Source: Chryseolinea serpens (GTDB taxonomy: Bacteria > Bacteroidota > Bacteroidia > Cytophagales > Cyclobacteriaceae). Taken from it: a stretch of DNA of 64,000 nucleotides. The notes beneath the pieces are model-generated. The model worked only from the letters and a program-made list of their open reading frames with translations, was not told where the DNA came from and searched no databases. The number at the start of each line of letters is the position of its first letter. Position 1 is the stretch's first letter. The position numbers and the translations under genes are program-made. The DNA lies in NCBI RefSeq assembly GCF_900129725.1, contig NZ_FQWQ01000001.1, positions 1,860,001 through 1,924,000 of the forward strand, given 5' to 3'. Of this stretch, positions 17,535 through 25,902 are shown one piece after another.

Positions 17535-19781
17535 CTAAAAATATTTTGTAAACCGAACCTTTAATGCAAAGGGCGTTCCCGGCGTGAAGTGGATTTCGGA
17601 CACGGGGTCGGTTTCATTTTTGAGACGCGACTCCGTGTCGAACTGGGCTTCTTTCCAGGCGGTATTGAAAATGTTTTCGACCGATACGCCAAACTCATAG
17701 CCTGGGCGGGAATAGTTGACGATGGCGTCGGCGATGAAATAGCCGGTAGCCACTACGGTGTTGGTCTCGTTGGCGGCGCGATCGCCCATGTATCGGTAGC
17801 GAAGACTGCCATTGATGCCTTGCTGCCGCCGCACGCTCAGGCCACCGATGCTCGTGATGGTGGGCGCCAACGGAATGCGATCTTCGCCTTCGGGCGCGCC
17901 TTTAGCGCGGGGCCGGGTCACATTCAGGTCCGCGTCGGCAAATAGCCAGGGCGTGAGCTGGTAGCGCATCGAAAGGTCGATGCCCTCGCGTGTCGTCTTG
18001 CCGCTGGGCTCCACCACGGCTTCGTCGCCGACATAGACAAATTCCTGGTCCAGGTCGAGGCGCCAGAGCGCGGTGTGGACGATGAGCGCGGGTGTCACTT
18101 TGATGTCGGCACCCACGTCTATGCCATAGGCACGGGGCAATGTTTCCTTCGCAGATTGTTCCACCACCACGCGGGCATCGTTGGAGTGAAAGCCGGTGCC
18201 GGCGCGGACAAAGAGGTTGACGGTTTCGGTGGGCTGGTAGTTGAGATTTAGTTTTGGGCTCGCGATACCCCTCCCCGGGCCCCTCCCCTTGCTGCCGGGT
18301 TGAGTAACATTCAAACGATCGGTATAATCGAAATGAAAATAGTCGAAGCGCAGGGCGGCGTTGATGGAAAACTTCGGCGTCAGCCACAGGGTTTCGCTCC
18401 AATAGGCGTTCGCATTGCCTTCGCGGATGTCGCCGCGTTTGAAATCCCGGATGAAGGTTCGTTTCACGGTGTTGCTCAGCGCAATGTTGTCGATAGCATC
18501 ATAGCGAAAGCCCGCTCCGGCTTCCGTTTGCAGGCGCATACCTCCTAGCGTTGTGCCGTGACTGTAGCGGGTTTTGTAGCCATAGACCCAACGGTGTTCC
18601 TGCTGGTGGATCTGATCGCCGTCTACGGGGTTGTTGAGATAGAAGGTGAAGTTGGAATACAGGCTGAAGTTGTAGCGTACGGCGTAGGCTTGGTTTTCCC
18701 AGGTGGCGCCGTTGCGCAGCGAATGACTGGCACGAAGGTTCAGGTTGATCCGTCCTGTGCCGCCGCCTTCCGTCGGATCGAGCGAGCCGAACCGCGTGAC
18801 CAGCCTGCTGTCCACCGCACGATCCGGAATTTGTCCGCTGGCATCCCACTGGCTGTCGAACACGGAGAAGGCCGCCGAGAGGCGTGTGCGTTCGCCCCAC
18901 TGCGTATTAAATTTTCCCTGGACGTTGAAGCGTTTGAAGTGCTGGCTGTTTTCGAAATAGCCGTTGGTGCGCGTGAACTCCGAGGCGATGTAGGCACTGG
19001 AACGCGTCCGGTTCAACACGTTGACACCCGCCACGGCGCGGCCCATGCCGAACGAGCCGCCTTCGAGACGTGCAAAATTGCGATCCAGTTTATTGCGGGT
19101 CTGGAAGCCTACAAAGCACGCGGTGGTGAAGTCGCCTTTGTCGGCAAAGTAGGGTCCTTTGTCGAAGTCGACGTAGTCTACCAGCTCGGGAATAACAAAG
19201 TGAAGATCGGCGTAGCCCTGGCCGTGGGCGTGCGAGACCATGTTCACGGGCATGCCATCCACTTCCACATTGATGTCGGTGCCATGGTCGGCATCAAAGC
19301 CGCGGAGAAAGATCTGTTCGGCTTTGCCGCCACCGGCATGTTGGGCAATGAAGAGGCCGGGCACCATGCGAAGAATATCCTGGGCGGTGTTCACGGGTCG
19401 CAAGCGAATGTCGACTTGTGACAAGGTGTTCATGGGGCGATCCAGACCTCCCGTCACGGTGACATCAGCCAACTGAACCCCACCGGTCTTGAGTTGGACG
19501 GAGAGCGATGTCGCAGTGCCATCGACGACGGTTACCGGTATGGTTTGCGCTTCAAAGCCGATGTAGGAAATGCGAACGGAATAGCTACCGGCCTTTGCGG
19601 TCGTGATGCGGTAACGTCCCTGCCGATCGGTGATGGCGCCGGTTCCTGTCTCCGGGATGTATACCGAGGCCCCAATCAATGGCTCATTTTTCTCATCCGA
19701 TACAGACCCTTGCACAATGCCTTGAGCAAGGGCAAATCGGGCAACCAACAACAGCGTCAGTTGCAGCACAAAGAATTTCAT
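17535..19781 (-). CDS. TonB-dependent receptor of the DUF4331-associated operon
   Basis: The 748-residue protein has a signal peptide (cut after ALAQ), a CarboxypepD_reg-like domain at about 22-105, a plug at about 115-225, and a barrel ending ALKVRFTKYF. The plug carries an unusual histidine cluster: H148, H166, and H184, H186, H194 in SHAHGQGYADLHF, suggesting metal or metallo-ligand handling (inference). It is the last gene of a leftward run: DUF4331 N-half, DUF4331 C-half, TPR lipoprotein, receptor (67 bp gap). It converges with the receptor at 15084-17507 with only 27 bp between the stop codons. Confidence 0.9.
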   Translation of the reverse strand: MKFFVLQLTLLLVARFALAQGIVQGSVSDEKNEPLIGASVYIPETGTGAITDRQGRYRITTAKAGSYSVRISYIGFEAQTIPVTVVDGTATSLSVQLKTGGVQLADVTVTGGLDRPMNTLSQVDIRLRPVNTAQDILRMVPGLFIAQHAGGGKAEQIFLRGFDADHGTDINVEVDGMPVNMVSHAHGQGYADLHFVIPELVDYVDFDKGPYFADKGDFTTACFVGFQTRNKLDRNFARLEGGSFGMGRAVAGVNVLNRTRSSAYIASEFTRTNGYFENSQHFKRFNVQGKFNTQWGERTRLSAAFSVFDSQWDASGQIPDRAVDSRLVTRFGSLDPTEGGGTGRINLNLRASHSLRNGATWENQAYAVRYNFSLYSNFTFYLNNPVDGDQIHQQEHRWVYGYKTRYSHGTTLGGMRLQTEAGAGFRYDAIDNIALSNTVKRTFIRDFKRGDIREGNANAYWSETLWLTPKFSINAALRFDYFHFDYTDRLNVTQPGSKGRGPGRGIASPKLNLNYQPTETVNLFVRAGTGFHSNDARVVVEQSAKETLPRAYGIDVGADIKVTPALIVHTALWRLDLDQEFVYVGDEAVVEPSGKTTREGIDLSMRYQLTPWLFADADLNVTRPRAKGAPEGEDRIPLAPTITSIGGLSVRRQQGINGSLRYRYMGDRAANETNTVVATGYFIADAIVNYSRPGYEFGVSVENIFNTAWKEAQFDTESRLKNETDPVSEIHFTPGTPFALKVRFTKYF

Positions 19782-19848
19782 AGCTTCAAATTTAGGAATA
19801 GAAAGGAGTTCTCACAGCACGGCTTCCGGATGAAACTGACCGGTGCGT

Positions 19849-21156
19849 TCAACTATTGCCCAGGGCTTCCTTTATTTTTTGCGTCACCGCAGGACCGAGT
19901 TCAAACGCACTCTTTTCTGCGCTACGGAAGTAGGTCCGGGCTTTGCCGGTTTGACCGTTGGCCTTGTAGATCATGCCCAGGTGAAAGAGCACATCGGGTT
20001 CGAAGGTCTTGTCTACGAGAAAATCTTCGGCCACTTCCAATGCCTCGGCATATTTGCCTTCGTGGAAATATCCCCAGGCCAGCAGGTCATACGATTGTGG
20101 CGTGGGGCGGTTTTGGATCTCGCGTTTGGCAAGCGCTATTGTTTTCGCAGGGTTTGAAAAATCCTCGACCTGCATCAACGCCAGATATTTGTTATACATG
20201 TCGCCGTAGCGTGGACTGTTGGCCAGTGAATCGAACACACGTAGTTCTTTTATTTTTTCCGTCATGTTGTTTTCAGCGCCGGCAATTTTTGCCAGCAGCA
20301 AATGCATGTCGGGTGTGGCTCTTTTTTGATTGATGTATTGCGCGATGTGCCGGGCCTCTGCATAGCGGTGGTCATGCGAAAAGGCGATCCAGGCAATTCC
20401 CTTTAGCGCATAATCATAGTCTGGGTTGGTTTTGAGAATGTCGAGGTAGAGGTGATAGGCTTCTTCGACGCGTCCGCCGTGACCATACATGTCGGCCAGA
20501 TTTGATTTTGTCCAAAGGGAAAGAGAAGCATTGTCTTTCGCCTTTGCGAGTGCCGTTTCCATAAGGACAATGGCGGAATCAAGATCGCCTTCATGGTCTT
20601 TGATCTTTGCTTTGCGGATGATATAGGGAAAGAAATTGCGCGTGGCAATCTTATTGAGTGCCCGGTTGGCGCCGGCATAATCGCCGAGTTCAAGATCCAC
20701 ATCCGTCAGCATAAACAACGAGGAGGCTTTCCCCTCCCCGATGGCGAGCGCTTTTTGGATTTGTTGATACGCTTCCCCAAACTGGTGTTGCGTGATGGCA
20801 TTGGCCGCCAGCGCACGATGTACGGAAGCATTTTCATTTCCCGAAGCAGCAAGCACGGAGCGGTATACACTATCGGACGCAAAAATATCCTCGATGCGGC
20901 CCGTCAACATAAACCGTGACGACAACAGTCCGGCGATGCGGAGTTTGCACGTTTCGCTGTCGGGCGTGCGCGATTGTTTGTTTTTCCAGAAGGCAATTTC
21001 TTCGTTGCATTTCTGAAGTGCTGCGTCGGTGCGTGGTGCGAGGTAGGCGGCATAGTCGGCCGGGTGGGTGATGTCGTGTTCCTGTTTTTCAGCGCAGCCC
21101 AGGATGAGCAAAACCGAAAATGCCAGTGACAGGAAGAGGAGGGTCTTCTTTTTCAT
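19849..21156 (-). CDS. TPR-repeat lipoprotein
   Basis: The 435-residue protein has a lipoprotein signal (SVLLILGC, cysteine near 21) followed by helical repeats of the tetratricopeptide type (for example LAANAITQHQFGEAYQQIQK, LGDYAGANRALNKI, ALEVAEDFLVDKTFEPDVLF and GMIYKANGQTGKARTYFRSA). Such proteins usually scaffold other proteins at the membrane. It lies between the DUF4331 pair and a TonB receptor on one strand, so it probably belongs to the same export or uptake machine. No enzymatic motif is visible. Confidence 0.85.
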   Translation of the reverse strand: MKKKTLLFLSLAFSVLLILGCAEKQEHDITHPADYAAYLAPRTDAALQKCNEEIAFWKNKQSRTPDSETCKLRIAGLLSSRFMLTGRIEDIFASDSVYRSVLAASGNENASVHRALAANAITQHQFGEAYQQIQKALAIGEGKASSLFMLTDVDLELGDYAGANRALNKIATRNFFPYIIRKAKIKDHEGDLDSAIVLMETALAKAKDNASLSLWTKSNLADMYGHGGRVEEAYHLYLDILKTNPDYDYALKGIAWIAFSHDHRYAEARHIAQYINQKRATPDMHLLLAKIAGAENNMTEKIKELRVFDSLANSPRYGDMYNKYLALMQVEDFSNPAKTIALAKREIQNRPTPQSYDLLAWGYFHEGKYAEALEVAEDFLVDKTFEPDVLFHLGMIYKANGQTGKARTYFRSAEKSAFELGPAVTQKIKEALGNS

Positions 21157-21220
21157 GGGTTGGAAGTTTTTGAATGAAAAAACTAAACCCGGGGCAAGCG
21201 CGCCCCGGGCTGTGTTTGCA

Positions 21221-21751
21221 TCAATGCGGTGTGGCCAGGTAGGGGAACGTGTCGAGGAATCCTTTGTCGTTGGCGTCCACGTGATCGTCGGTCAGCATGG
21301 GGTTGGCTGTCGCATCCGGTCCGCCGAAAAGCAGGATCAACTCGACAGTGATCACATCGTCGTTCAGTTTCCGGCCCGTCAGCACATGGGTGCCGTCGTA
21401 GAATGTTGTGGCGCCGCTCAGGGCTACGCTCAACACGTCGGTGGAGAGCACGCCGGTGAACGTGGCGGCATCGAGGCCCAGCAGGTTGGTGGTATAGCCG
21501 GGGTTGAGGGCCAGCAATCTATCCTTGAACTTGGTTCCAAAAGCAGCGTTTTGTGCGGAAGGGATGGTGCCGTTGAAAGTGTCCTTGTCGCCGGCACTCA
21601 CAAAGACGGTGTTGATGGCGGGACGTGCCATCTGGTCTTCCTGCACGTAAGTGACCGGCATGGGTGTGGCATCATCGTCGTTGTTACAGGCACCGAGCGC
21701 AATCAACGCGCCCACGGCCAACAGGTTTACATATTTCAGTTTCATTTTCAA
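21221..21751 (-). CDS. DUF4331 C-terminal-half lipoprotein
   Basis: The 176-residue protein has a lipoprotein signal (ALIALGACNNDDD) and then matches the C-terminal part of DUF4331 as I know it: QEDQMARPAINTVFV, GDKDTFN, and a terminal LTDDHVDANDKGFLDTFPYL. The N-terminal HIDAPA part of the family is missing and is instead encoded by the gene 21 bp upstream. The function of DUF4331 is not established. Being a separate lipoprotein with its own signal argues against simple gene breakage. Confidence 0.75.
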   Translation of the reverse strand: MKMKLKYVNLLAVGALIALGACNNDDDATPMPVTYVQEDQMARPAINTVFVSAGDKDTFNGTIPSAQNAAFGTKFKDRLLALNPGYTTNLLGLDAATFTGVLSTDVLSVALSGATTFYDGTHVLTGRKLNDDVITVELILLFGGPDATANPMLTDDHVDANDKGFLDTFPYLATPH

Positions 21752-21772
21752 AAAAGGGTTGAGTGGAGGGAA

Positions 21773-22450
21773 TTAATTTTTACGGTTGGTGGTCGCCCAC
21801 GCGTTGATGGGGCCACTGCCCAGCAATGACTTGGGCAATTCGATGACAACCGACATCACATTGGTGCCGGCAAACGTGTCCGTCCCGGGGTTGTTGAACC
21901 CGGTGGCGGTTCCGGCGATCACTTTCTTGTACTGGTCCAGGTCGAAGAAGAACGGATCATCGCGCGGGCCGGCGAAAACCTTGATGCCGTTGGCCTCACC
22001 CGTCATCGGGGAACCAGCATAGGTGCTGATGTCGCTTTCCACTTTGTAGCCGGTGGTGACGAGCGTGCTGTTCAGTCCTTTTTCAATGGGGGCCACGGGA
22101 CCATACACTTGCACTTTGCCGTTCTCGAATGTCACCTGGAGCACGAGGTCTTCCATGTTGTCTTTGTTGGAAGAGTTGTCGATGTTCACTTCCAGCATCA
22201 CATCGGAGTCAAAGGCCGCGGCGGCTGTAGCCGTGGGGGCGAGAAGTCCCTGGGTGTTCACGACAAACACAAGGTTACTGCTGTTCGAAGGGCTTTCGAA
22301 TGCATAGAAGTCCGTGATGTCGGAAGCCTTGCCGGTCACGGCCGGCGCGTCGATGTGATCTGCCGCGATGAGATACGTCGCCGAGGAGATGACACCGATA
22401 GCCAGGAGCACAGCGAGGCCTTTTCGAAGGTCTGTTGTTTTTGCTTTCAT
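21773..22450 (-). CDS. DUF4331 N-terminal-half secreted protein
   Basis: The 225-residue protein has a signal peptide and, just after it, the DUF4331 signature ADHIDAPAV, then SDITDFYAFESPSNSSNLVFV and a C-terminal GPINAWATTNRKN, which is about where the family is normally only half finished. The remaining half is the next gene. It is the first gene of the four-gene leftward operon. A perfect 11-bp palindrome (22492-22502) lies 42 bp upstream and could be an operator. Confidence 0.78.
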   Translation of the reverse strand: MKAKTTDLRKGLAVLLAIGVISSATYLIAADHIDAPAVTGKASDITDFYAFESPSNSSNLVFVVNTQGLLAPTATAAAAFDSDVMLEVNIDNSSNKDNMEDLVLQVTFENGKVQVYGPVAPIEKGLNSTLVTTGYKVESDISTYAGSPMTGEANGIKVFAGPRDDPFFFDLDQYKKVIAGTATGFNNPGTDTFAGTNVMSVVIELPKSLLGSGPINAWATTNRKN

Positions 22451-22491
22451 AAGAGGGTTGTTTATTTATCCTGATCCACCTACGATGAAAG

Positions 22492-22502
22492 CAAACGGTT
22501 TG
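22492..22502. promoter_or_regulatory. Palindrome upstream of the DUF4331 operon
   Basis: CAAACGGTTTG is a perfect palindrome around one base, 42 bp before the first gene of the operon. No regulator gene is adjacent, so operator status is a guess from position. Confidence 0.3.
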
Positions 22503-22598
22503 GATTTTGGGATTTGGAAATAAATTAAAAATGCTGGAATGTGGCCGATGGAGCCACTGTAAAAATGGGAAGGTCGCGGGTGAGTAAAAAATTGAGCC

Positions 22599-22634
22599 GC
22601 CATCCTTCGCTAAAGCTACGGTCGGCAAGCGGGC
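22599..22634 (+). repeat. Short interspersed palindromic repeat, copy 1
   Basis: CCATCCTTCGCTAAAGCTAC plus the next 16 bases resembles the copy at 38722-38757 (CCTTCGCTGAAGCTTCGG core). Both lie at the downstream end of a transporter permease gene. Confidence 0.5.
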
Positions 22635-22722
22635 AGGCAGCGCAAAGAAACCAGTGAGTCGCGCTGATAGGCTATGCAGCAAGGTGTTACGGATGATTCT
22701 CACCCGTTTGCCCTGCCCTTAG

Positions 22723-25374
22723 CTATTCATATTTTAAGGTATCCACAGGATTTGAACGCGCTGCCTTTACAGCCTTCAGCGCTACGGTGATCACCACAAT
22801 CGTGCCGCTGATCAACAGACCGGAAAGAAAATAAAGCGGACTCCAAGCAATGCGAAACGCAAAGTTCTGGAGCCATTGGTCCACGATCAGGTAGGTGATC
22901 GGGGCGGCCAACAGGAATGCGGCCACCACCAGCAACACATATTCTTTGGAGATCAGGTAAAGGATGCTGCTCACCGATGCGCCCAAAACTTTCCGGATTC
23001 CTATTTCCGCCAGGCGTTGTTCGGCGATAAAGGAGACCAGGCCATATAAGCCCAGCACCGCCGTGAAAATAGAGAGCACCGAGAAGATCATGAATACTTT
23101 ACTGAGTCGCCGTTCGCTGCTGTATACCTGGTCGATGGATTGATCCAGGAAGTGAAATGAAAGGGGCTTCTCGGGTTCAAATCTTTTCCATTCCCGTTCA
23201 ATCGCGGCCAGGGCTTCGGCGGTCTTGCCTTTCTCGACTCTGACGGCCGCATACCACCGCGGCCAGCCAAACCAGATGATGATGGGGTCGATTTTTTTCT
23301 GAAGCGGCTCAAAGTTGAAATCTTTCACAACGCCGATCACGCTACCCAACTTCACCGGCCGGCCGGCGTGGTCAAGCGCTTTCCCTACCGGTTCGTCCCA
23401 TTGGAAAGCGCGTGCAGCGGCCTCGTTGATGATAAATCCGGACGTGGAATCCGTGGCATGGTCGCGCGAAAAATCGCGGCCCTGTACGATCTCCAGGCCC
23501 ATGGTCTTCACAAAGTCGTGGGTGACATTGAGGATCTTTACAAACTGTGTCTTCTCCTTTCCTTCCACGGTGAAGCTCATAAACTGCACTTCCCTACCGA
23601 TCGGTTCCGACACGGACGACACACTGACGATGGAGCTCTCCGACAACAAGTTGTTCTTGAAAGCAAAATAGGATCCCGGCACACTCGTTCCCCGGATGGT
23701 CACCATGATGATCTGGTCTTTGTCGTAGCCCAGTGATTTGTCCTGGATAAAACGAAGCTGTCGGGCAATGACAATGGTGCCGATGATTAGGAAAATAGAG
23801 ATCGCGATCTGTGCCCCCACCAGGAGTTTCCGGAAATCTCCATTCCCACCCTTGCCGGATTTCCAGACACCTTTTAAAACCCGCTGCGGCTCGAAGGAAG
23901 AAATGAAAAACGCCGGATACGCGCCCGACAAAATCCCGACAAGAATGGTAAACAAAAAAATGCCTCCCAGGAGAGATGCGTTCGCCCGCACATCCAACGA
24001 CAGCGAAACGTCCAGCAGGCTGCTGAACAACGGCAGCATCAAGGGAAGGATCAAAAACGCGAAACACAGCGCAATCATACAGACCACCACCGACTCGAGG
24101 ATAAACTGCAGCCTCAGGTGCCACTTCAAGGCCCCCAGCACCTTGCTGATGCCGATCTCCTTGAACCGGCGCGAGGCCGTGGCCATGGTCAGGTTTATAA
24201 AATTGATCGCCGAGATAACGAGCACCAGGATGCCTACCGATATAAAAATGTAGAGATTCCGGATGTTGCCATTCTGTGCGAGATCCGTATTGTAGTCAAA
24301 CTCCGAGTGCAAGTGCACATCGTGGAGCGCCTGAACATAAAATTTAGCGTTGAAGTCTTTTTGAAAATCCGGAAGCTTGTCGGTAGCAATTTTGTTGATG
24401 CCGGCCTCGATGATGGGCACCTTCAAGGGATCTTTGACCGTGAAGTAGGTCCAGAACCAGTCGTTGTTATACTCCTCCAGGAATTTTGTGTCCTTGAACA
24501 CACCCGAGCTCGCGATGTTGGAAAGGGGAATAACAAAGTCGAACTGGATGTGTGTGTTGGATGGCAGATCGCGCACCACACCGGTCACTTCCAGGTCGGT
24601 CTGGTTGTTGAAGCGGAGTGTTTTGCCCAGGGCACTTTCGGATCCAAAATATTTCTCTTCCATTTTTTTTGTGATCACCACGGCATTGGGATGGCCCAGC
24701 GCGTTTTCAGGATTGCCGGTCAAAAACGGAAAGTCGAAAAGATCAAAGAATGAGGAGTCTGCAAAGATCACTTTCTCTTCGTAGAAAATATTTTCGTTGT
24801 AACGGAACGTCGGAACCATCCGCGAATATTTATAATTGATGATCCGGGTGTAGTGTCCAACGTCTTCGTTGAAACGTGCTTTGATCTCGGGACCAAACGC
24901 CGGAAAGGTAGTGGGAATATGGTTGGTGGTCCCACCCACCGTGGACGACGCGGTGATGCGATAGATCGAAGCCGATTGCGTAAACATTTTGTCATAGCCC
25001 TGCTCGTGCCGGAGATACAGTGCGATCACCATAAAACAGGTCAGTCCCAGCGACAACCCCACAACGTTTATGGTGGCATGGAAGCGATGCTTGTTCATGT
25101 TGCGAAGCATCATTTTCAATATGTTTCGGAGCATAGTGGCTGCGTTATAATTTTCGGATTGGAGAACCTTGTTTTGCAAATCAGGCCAGTGTGCCGGGTC
25201 GATGTTCCGGATCACCGCTTCATAGGCTTTCTTGAAGGCAATGCCCTCTCCCACCCGCAGCTCCACTTCACAACACACATGATCGACGAGCTCTTCAAAA
25301 AGATCGCCGCCGGCCAACCCCTTCGTTCGCAGATCATAACGGATATAATCGATTTCGCTCCTGGATAAGGGCAT
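22723..25374 (-). CDS. FtsX/MacB-type ABC transporter permease with N-terminal prefix domain
   Basis: The 883-residue protein has a soluble helical prefix of about 80 residues (YIRYDLRTKGLAGGDLFEEL), then the Bacteroidota permease body: a first membrane helix near residue 105, a MacB-like periplasmic domain, a block of FtsX helices (FINLTMATASRRFKEIGISK), a second periplasmic domain and a final FtsX block (RLAEIGIRKVLGAS). There is no ATPase domain, so it needs a MacB/LolD-like partner encoded elsewhere. It follows a PadR gene with a 3-bp gap and is certainly co-transcribed with it. Likely role: export of, or response to, an envelope-active compound. Confidence 0.9.
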   Translation of the reverse strand: MPLSRSEIDYIRYDLRTKGLAGGDLFEELVDHVCCEVELRVGEGIAFKKAYEAVIRNIDPAHWPDLQNKVLQSENYNAATMLRNILKMMLRNMNKHRFHATINVVGLSLGLTCFMVIALYLRHEQGYDKMFTQSASIYRITASSTVGGTTNHIPTTFPAFGPEIKARFNEDVGHYTRIINYKYSRMVPTFRYNENIFYEEKVIFADSSFFDLFDFPFLTGNPENALGHPNAVVITKKMEEKYFGSESALGKTLRFNNQTDLEVTGVVRDLPSNTHIQFDFVIPLSNIASSGVFKDTKFLEEYNNDWFWTYFTVKDPLKVPIIEAGINKIATDKLPDFQKDFNAKFYVQALHDVHLHSEFDYNTDLAQNGNIRNLYIFISVGILVLVISAINFINLTMATASRRFKEIGISKVLGALKWHLRLQFILESVVVCMIALCFAFLILPLMLPLFSSLLDVSLSLDVRANASLLGGIFLFTILVGILSGAYPAFFISSFEPQRVLKGVWKSGKGGNGDFRKLLVGAQIAISIFLIIGTIVIARQLRFIQDKSLGYDKDQIIMVTIRGTSVPGSYFAFKNNLLSESSIVSVSSVSEPIGREVQFMSFTVEGKEKTQFVKILNVTHDFVKTMGLEIVQGRDFSRDHATDSTSGFIINEAAARAFQWDEPVGKALDHAGRPVKLGSVIGVVKDFNFEPLQKKIDPIIIWFGWPRWYAAVRVEKGKTAEALAAIEREWKRFEPEKPLSFHFLDQSIDQVYSSERRLSKVFMIFSVLSIFTAVLGLYGLVSFIAEQRLAEIGIRKVLGASVSSILYLISKEYVLLVVAAFLLAAPITYLIVDQWLQNFAFRIAWSPLYFLSGLLISGTIVVITVALKAVKAARSNPVDTLKYE

Positions 25375-25377
25375 GTC

Positions 25378-25701
25378 TCAATACTTAAGCACCAAATTCA
25401 TCGCCTTCACAAAATCAAAATAGCTTTGCACTTCTCCCGTAGCCGTCTTGTTGCCGGCGCTGGTCAGGGAGTAGTACTTCCTGGCGCGGTTGTCGACCAC
25501 GACCGTTTTGGTTACCAGCAAGCCTTCGGCTTCGAGTTTATGGAGGGTGGGATAAAGCGCACCAAACGTGAGCTCGATCTCACTGTCCGTCCGCTCCTTG
25601 ACCAGCTGGGTGATCTCGTAGCCATACATTTGTTTATGTTCTGAAAGCAGCTTCAGTACAATCACCCGCAGGGTTCCTTTGATCAGTTCTTTTGAGGTCA
25701 T
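25378..25701 (-). CDS. PadR-family transcriptional regulator
   Basis: The 107-residue winged-helix protein has the PadR core LKGTLRVIVLKLLSEHKQMYGYEI-like region (GTLRVIVLKLLSEH, MYGYEITQLVKERT) and LTFGALYPTLHKLEAEGLL, then the wing RARKYYSLTSAG. PadR proteins are usually repressors of the neighbouring transporter, relieved by its substrate. It precedes the FtsX permease by 3 bp. A near-perfect AT-rich inverted repeat 28 bp upstream is a likely autoregulatory operator. Confidence 0.93.
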   Translation of the reverse strand: MTSKELIKGTLRVIVLKLLSEHKQMYGYEITQLVKERTDSEIELTFGALYPTLHKLEAEGLLVTKTVVVDNRARKYYSLTSAGNKTATGEVQSYFDFVKAMNLVLKY

Positions 25702-25728
25702 GGAGGTATAGTCAGGTAGGTAAACGAC

Positions 25729-25754
25729 GTATTATATAAGAAAGTTATATATAC
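25729..25754. promoter_or_regulatory. Inverted repeat, candidate PadR operator
   Basis: On the minus strand GTATATATAA and TTATATAATAC face each other around five bases (CTTTC), with a single extra base in the second arm. It lies just upstream of the PadR start, where autorepression would be expected. Confidence 0.5.
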
Positions 25755-25902
25755 TAGAAAAAAAGCAGTAAATCCACCCTGAAGCCTGGTGATCAAAAGC
25801 GTTGCATGCTTCCGGCGCCATAAGATTATCCATTAAAACCAAAGTTTAATCCATGTGCAATTTTGTCCTGTGCGATAATTTTACAACAAACAATCGGTTT
25901 AG

